38,956 nucleotides of DNA from an uncultured Clostridia bacterium (lineage in GTDB: Bacteria; Bacillota; Clostridia; Christensenellales; UBA1242), in assembly GCA_947629145.1 (NCBI GenBank), contig CANRCQ010000006.1, positions 1 to 38,956 on the forward strand. Reading direction: 5' to 3'. Within the stretch, counting starts at the first letter, position 1. The number at the start of each line of letters is the position of its first letter. Below are positions 36,864 through 38,956 of this stretch, piece after piece. The notes under the pieces are model-generated. The model saw nothing but the letters and a program-made list of their open reading frames with translations, had not been told where the DNA came from and made no database searches. The translations under genes were made by a program, and so were the position numbers.

Positions 36864-37826
36864 TTAAACAAGGCTCAAAAAAGTGGCAAGTGTCGCAATA
36901 GATAAAGCCGTTGTCACAACTATATATACGACAACGATTCTGTTTTCATGCACACCTTTTTTTTCAAAGTGGTGGTGGAGTGGGGTCATTAAAAACACAC
37001 GTTTTTTTGTTCGTTTATAGTGCAAAACTTGAATGATAACCGAAACTGCCGACAACACAAACATAAAGCCCATGATTGGAAGAAGCAGTTCTTGTCCACT
37101 TAAAACAGCAGTGCAAGCGATAAAGCCCCCAAGTGCAAGTGAGCCAGTGTCGCCCATAAAGATTTTTGCAGGGAAGCAGTTGCACATCAAATACCCCAAA
37201 AGTCCGCCGCAAAGCCCAAAACAGAGCATTGCCATGTTCTGCATCTGTAAGCCCCCAAGGCAAGCCAAAATCACGCCAAAAACTAAGATGTAAACAAAAC
37301 TCACACCCCCAGCAAGTCCATCCAGCCCATCAGTGAGATTTACACTGTTGGTGGTTGCCACCAGCACCAAAATGACAAAAGGAATAATCCAAAAATCGAT
37401 GTCAAAAGTTAAATTAAAAAAACTTAGGCTTGTCCGCCCAGACAGATAAACAAAAATTGACACAATAAGCGCTATTCCAACTTGTCCAACAATTTTTTGA
37501 TAGGGTTTCAGCCCTGCATTTTGAAGATAATGCACCTTTATAAAATCGTCTAAAAATCCCAAAAGCGCATAAGAAAAAGTGACAATAATTGCGAAAATTG
37601 CAAGTGTTTTTTCGCTTTCAAACAGAAAGAAACTTGCAAAAATAAGTGTCAACAGAAAGATAATTCCGCCCATAGTTGGTGTGCCTTGTTTTGAAGCATG
37701 CTTGTCCACATAATGCAAAATGCTTTGTGTCGCCTTCATTTTTTTGCAAAGCCACAAAACAAGCGGAGATATAATTGTGGAAAAAAGCAGACAAAAAAGT
37801 CCGCATATCAAAAATTTAACAACCAT
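36864..37826 (-). CDS. mraY: Phospho-N-acetylmuramoyl-pentapeptide-transferase
   Basis: Transfers the MurNAc-pentapeptide to undecaprenyl phosphate to make lipid I. The 320-residue membrane protein has about ten helices. Seen: QGTPTMGGIIFLL (about 48-60), LLGFLDDFIKV with the catalytic Asp pair, TNSVNLTDGLDGLAGG, FMGDTGSLALGG, and the C-terminal MTPLHHHFEKKG metal/substrate motif. The ATG overlaps the end of murE by 11 nt. The usual murF between murE and mraY is absent. Confidence 0.96.
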   Translation of the reverse strand: MVVKFLICGLFCLLFSTIISPLVLWLCKKMKATQSILHYVDKHASKQGTPTMGGIIFLLTLIFASFFLFESEKTLAIFAIIVTFSYALLGFLDDFIKVHYLQNAGLKPYQKIVGQVGIALIVSIFVYLSGRTSLSFFNLTFDIDFWIIPFVILVLVATTNSVNLTDGLDGLAGGVSFVYILVFGVILACLGGLQMQNMAMLCFGLCGGLLGYLMCNCFPAKIFMGDTGSLALGGFIACTAVLSGQELLLPIMGFMFVLSAVSVIIQVLHYKRTKKRVFLMTPLHHHFEKKGVHENRIVVVYIVVTTALSIATLATFLSLV

Positions 37827-38955
37827 AGAATTTGTCCTTTTTTATTTTTGGTTTAAATATGTTGTAAACTGCATCAAAATCGTTGTAAGGGTGTTTCACT
37901 CCCTGAATTTCCTGATATTTCTCTGCGCCCTTTCCTGCCACAACAATTATGTCTTTTTCTTTCGCAAGTGCAAGCATTTTTTCAATCGCCTTTTGCCTGT
38001 CTTTTTCAACAAAATGAGTTTTTCTCATGCCCTTTTCGATTTCTTTAATAATTTCCGCCGGTTTTTCAAATCGTGGATTGTCGTCTGTAAGGCAAACATA
38101 GTCCGCATTTTCTTCTGCGATTTTGCCCATTTTGTGCCGTTTGTCCTTGTCACGATTTCCGCCGCACCCAAACACAACAAACACCTTGCCATCAGTAAGT
38201 TTTCTTGCCGTTTGCAAAACTTTTTCAAGCCCATCCGGAGTGTGCGCATAGTCAATCACGACATATTTGCCGTCAAGATTTATCACATTAAAACGCCCTT
38301 CAACCGGACTTATGAAATTCAGTCCCCTTTTAAGCGCTTCTGCATTAAGCCCAAGTTTTTGACAAACACAAAGCGCCGCCAAAGAGTTGTAAATATTGTA
38401 ATCGCCAATTAGGTTTGTTTTAATTTCCACAATTTCATCATTTATGTTTGCAACAAATCTGCTTCCATTTAAACTGCAAAACACATCAATCGCAAATGCA
38501 TCGCAAGGGTTTTCAATTCCATATGTCGTCACAGGGATGTCAAGTTTTTGCGCAATTTCAAAGCAGCATGCATCATCCGTGCATATCACGGCGCTTTTCA
38601 CATTTTCAAAAAACTTTTCCTTTGCATTTTGATAGTTTTTCATCGTTCTAAAATAATCCAAATGGTCTTGCGTGATGTTCGTCAAAACTCCAATGTCAAA
38701 GTTTATTCCATGAATGCGGTCTTGGTCAACTGCGTGTGCGGACACTTCCATGACAACAAATTCAACACCTACATTATGCATTTTTTTGAAAGTTTCATGC
38801 AAAAAATCCGCATCTGGAGTTGTGAGCGGACACTCTTCCCTTTTGCCATCATAATAAACTCCGTTTGTGCCAATCAATCCCACTTTATGCCCATTGCGAG
38901 AAAGCATCTGTGCAATGATGTAAGATGTTGTTGTTTTTCCGTTTGTCCCTGTAAC
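37816..38955 (-). CDS. murE: UDP-N-acetylmuramoyl-tripeptide synthetase, meso-DAP type (partial)
   Basis: The gene runs off the right edge, so the N-terminal domain is missing. The visible part begins with the ATP loop VTGTNGKTTTSYIIAQML (first codons at 38955), and continues with MEVSAHAVDQDRIHGINFDI, NITQDHLDYF and VIDYAHTPDGLE. It adds the third amino acid to the stem peptide; the DDNPRFE motif (DNPR) is the meso-diaminopimelate signature, in contrast to the Lys-adding enzymes of many cocci. It overlaps mraY by 11 nt. Confidence 0.95.
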   Translation of the reverse strand, partial: VTGTNGKTTTSYIIAQMLSRNGHKVGLIGTNGVYYDGKREECPLTTPDADFLHETFKKMHNVGVEFVVMEVSAHAVDQDRIHGINFDIGVLTNITQDHLDYFRTMKNYQNAKEKFFENVKSAVICTDDACCFEIAQKLDIPVTTYGIENPCDAFAIDVFCSLNGSRFVANINDEIVEIKTNLIGDYNIYNSLAALCVCQKLGLNAEALKRGLNFISPVEGRFNVINLDGKYVVIDYAHTPDGLEKVLQTARKLTDGKVFVVFGCGGNRDKDKRHKMGKIAEENADYVCLTDDNPRFEKPAEIIKEIEKGMRKTHFVEKDRQKAIEKMLALAKEKDIIVVAGKGAEKYQEIQGVKHPYNDFDAVYNIFKPKIKKDKFYGC

Positions 38956-38956
38956 C

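Overview
The window looks like a chromosome segment of a low-GC, meso-DAP-type member of the Bacillota, most likely an uncultured gut Clostridia-like (possibly Christensenellales-like) bacterium. The evidence is the spore protease GPR next to rpsT, an AT-rich sequence with Shine-Dalgarno sites of the AGGAG type, MurE with the DNPR (meso-DAP) motif, GlcNAc/mucin-type surface proteins (an M60 peptidase and a BspA-like lipoprotein) and Firmicutes-type regulatory RNAs. The placement is inference; no rRNA gene is present.

Layout. 1-4 kb: the end of an FtsX-like permease, an HD-domain protein and an AlkD-like glycosylase (+), converging on gpr-murI (-); then rpsT and ung (+). 4-10.5 kb: two large surface proteins (-). 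10.5-13.2 kb: tyrS with a long leader (-) that encodes a 15-residue peptide with five consecutive tyrosine codons followed by mutually exclusive hairpins, plus tRNA-Gly, tRNA-Cys and tRNA-Leu and a patch of hairpin-rich repeats and tRNA debris. 13.2-22.7 kb: an accessory region with five small genes resembling an immunity cluster (+), a transglutaminase-fold protein (-), a yybP-ykoY (Mn2+) riboswitch in front of an unrecognised lipoprotein/membrane-protein pair (+), a small broken ORF, a divergent subtilase-like gene (-) and an ABC-F ATPase (+), and an XRE regulator (-). 22.8-32.2 kb: housekeeping genes on the minus strand (rmuC, a membrane-anchored DUF4097-like protein, a short alaS, a small membrane protein, then prfB-tsaD-pnuC-U32). 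32.2-39 kb: the division/cell-wall cluster murE-mraY-murD-ftsW-murA-ftsQ (-), with murF and murG absent from their usual places.

How it works together. Most transcription units start at a sigma-A-type promoter with a TGn extended -10, and many end in short hairpins that overlap or touch the stop codon. At least two genes (ung and the ABC-F gene) have promoters placed so that the transcript should begin at the AUG (leaderless). The two strongest regulatory finds are the tyrosine leader-peptide attenuator of tyrS, where Firmicutes normally use a T-box, and the manganese riboswitch governing two proteins of unknown function.
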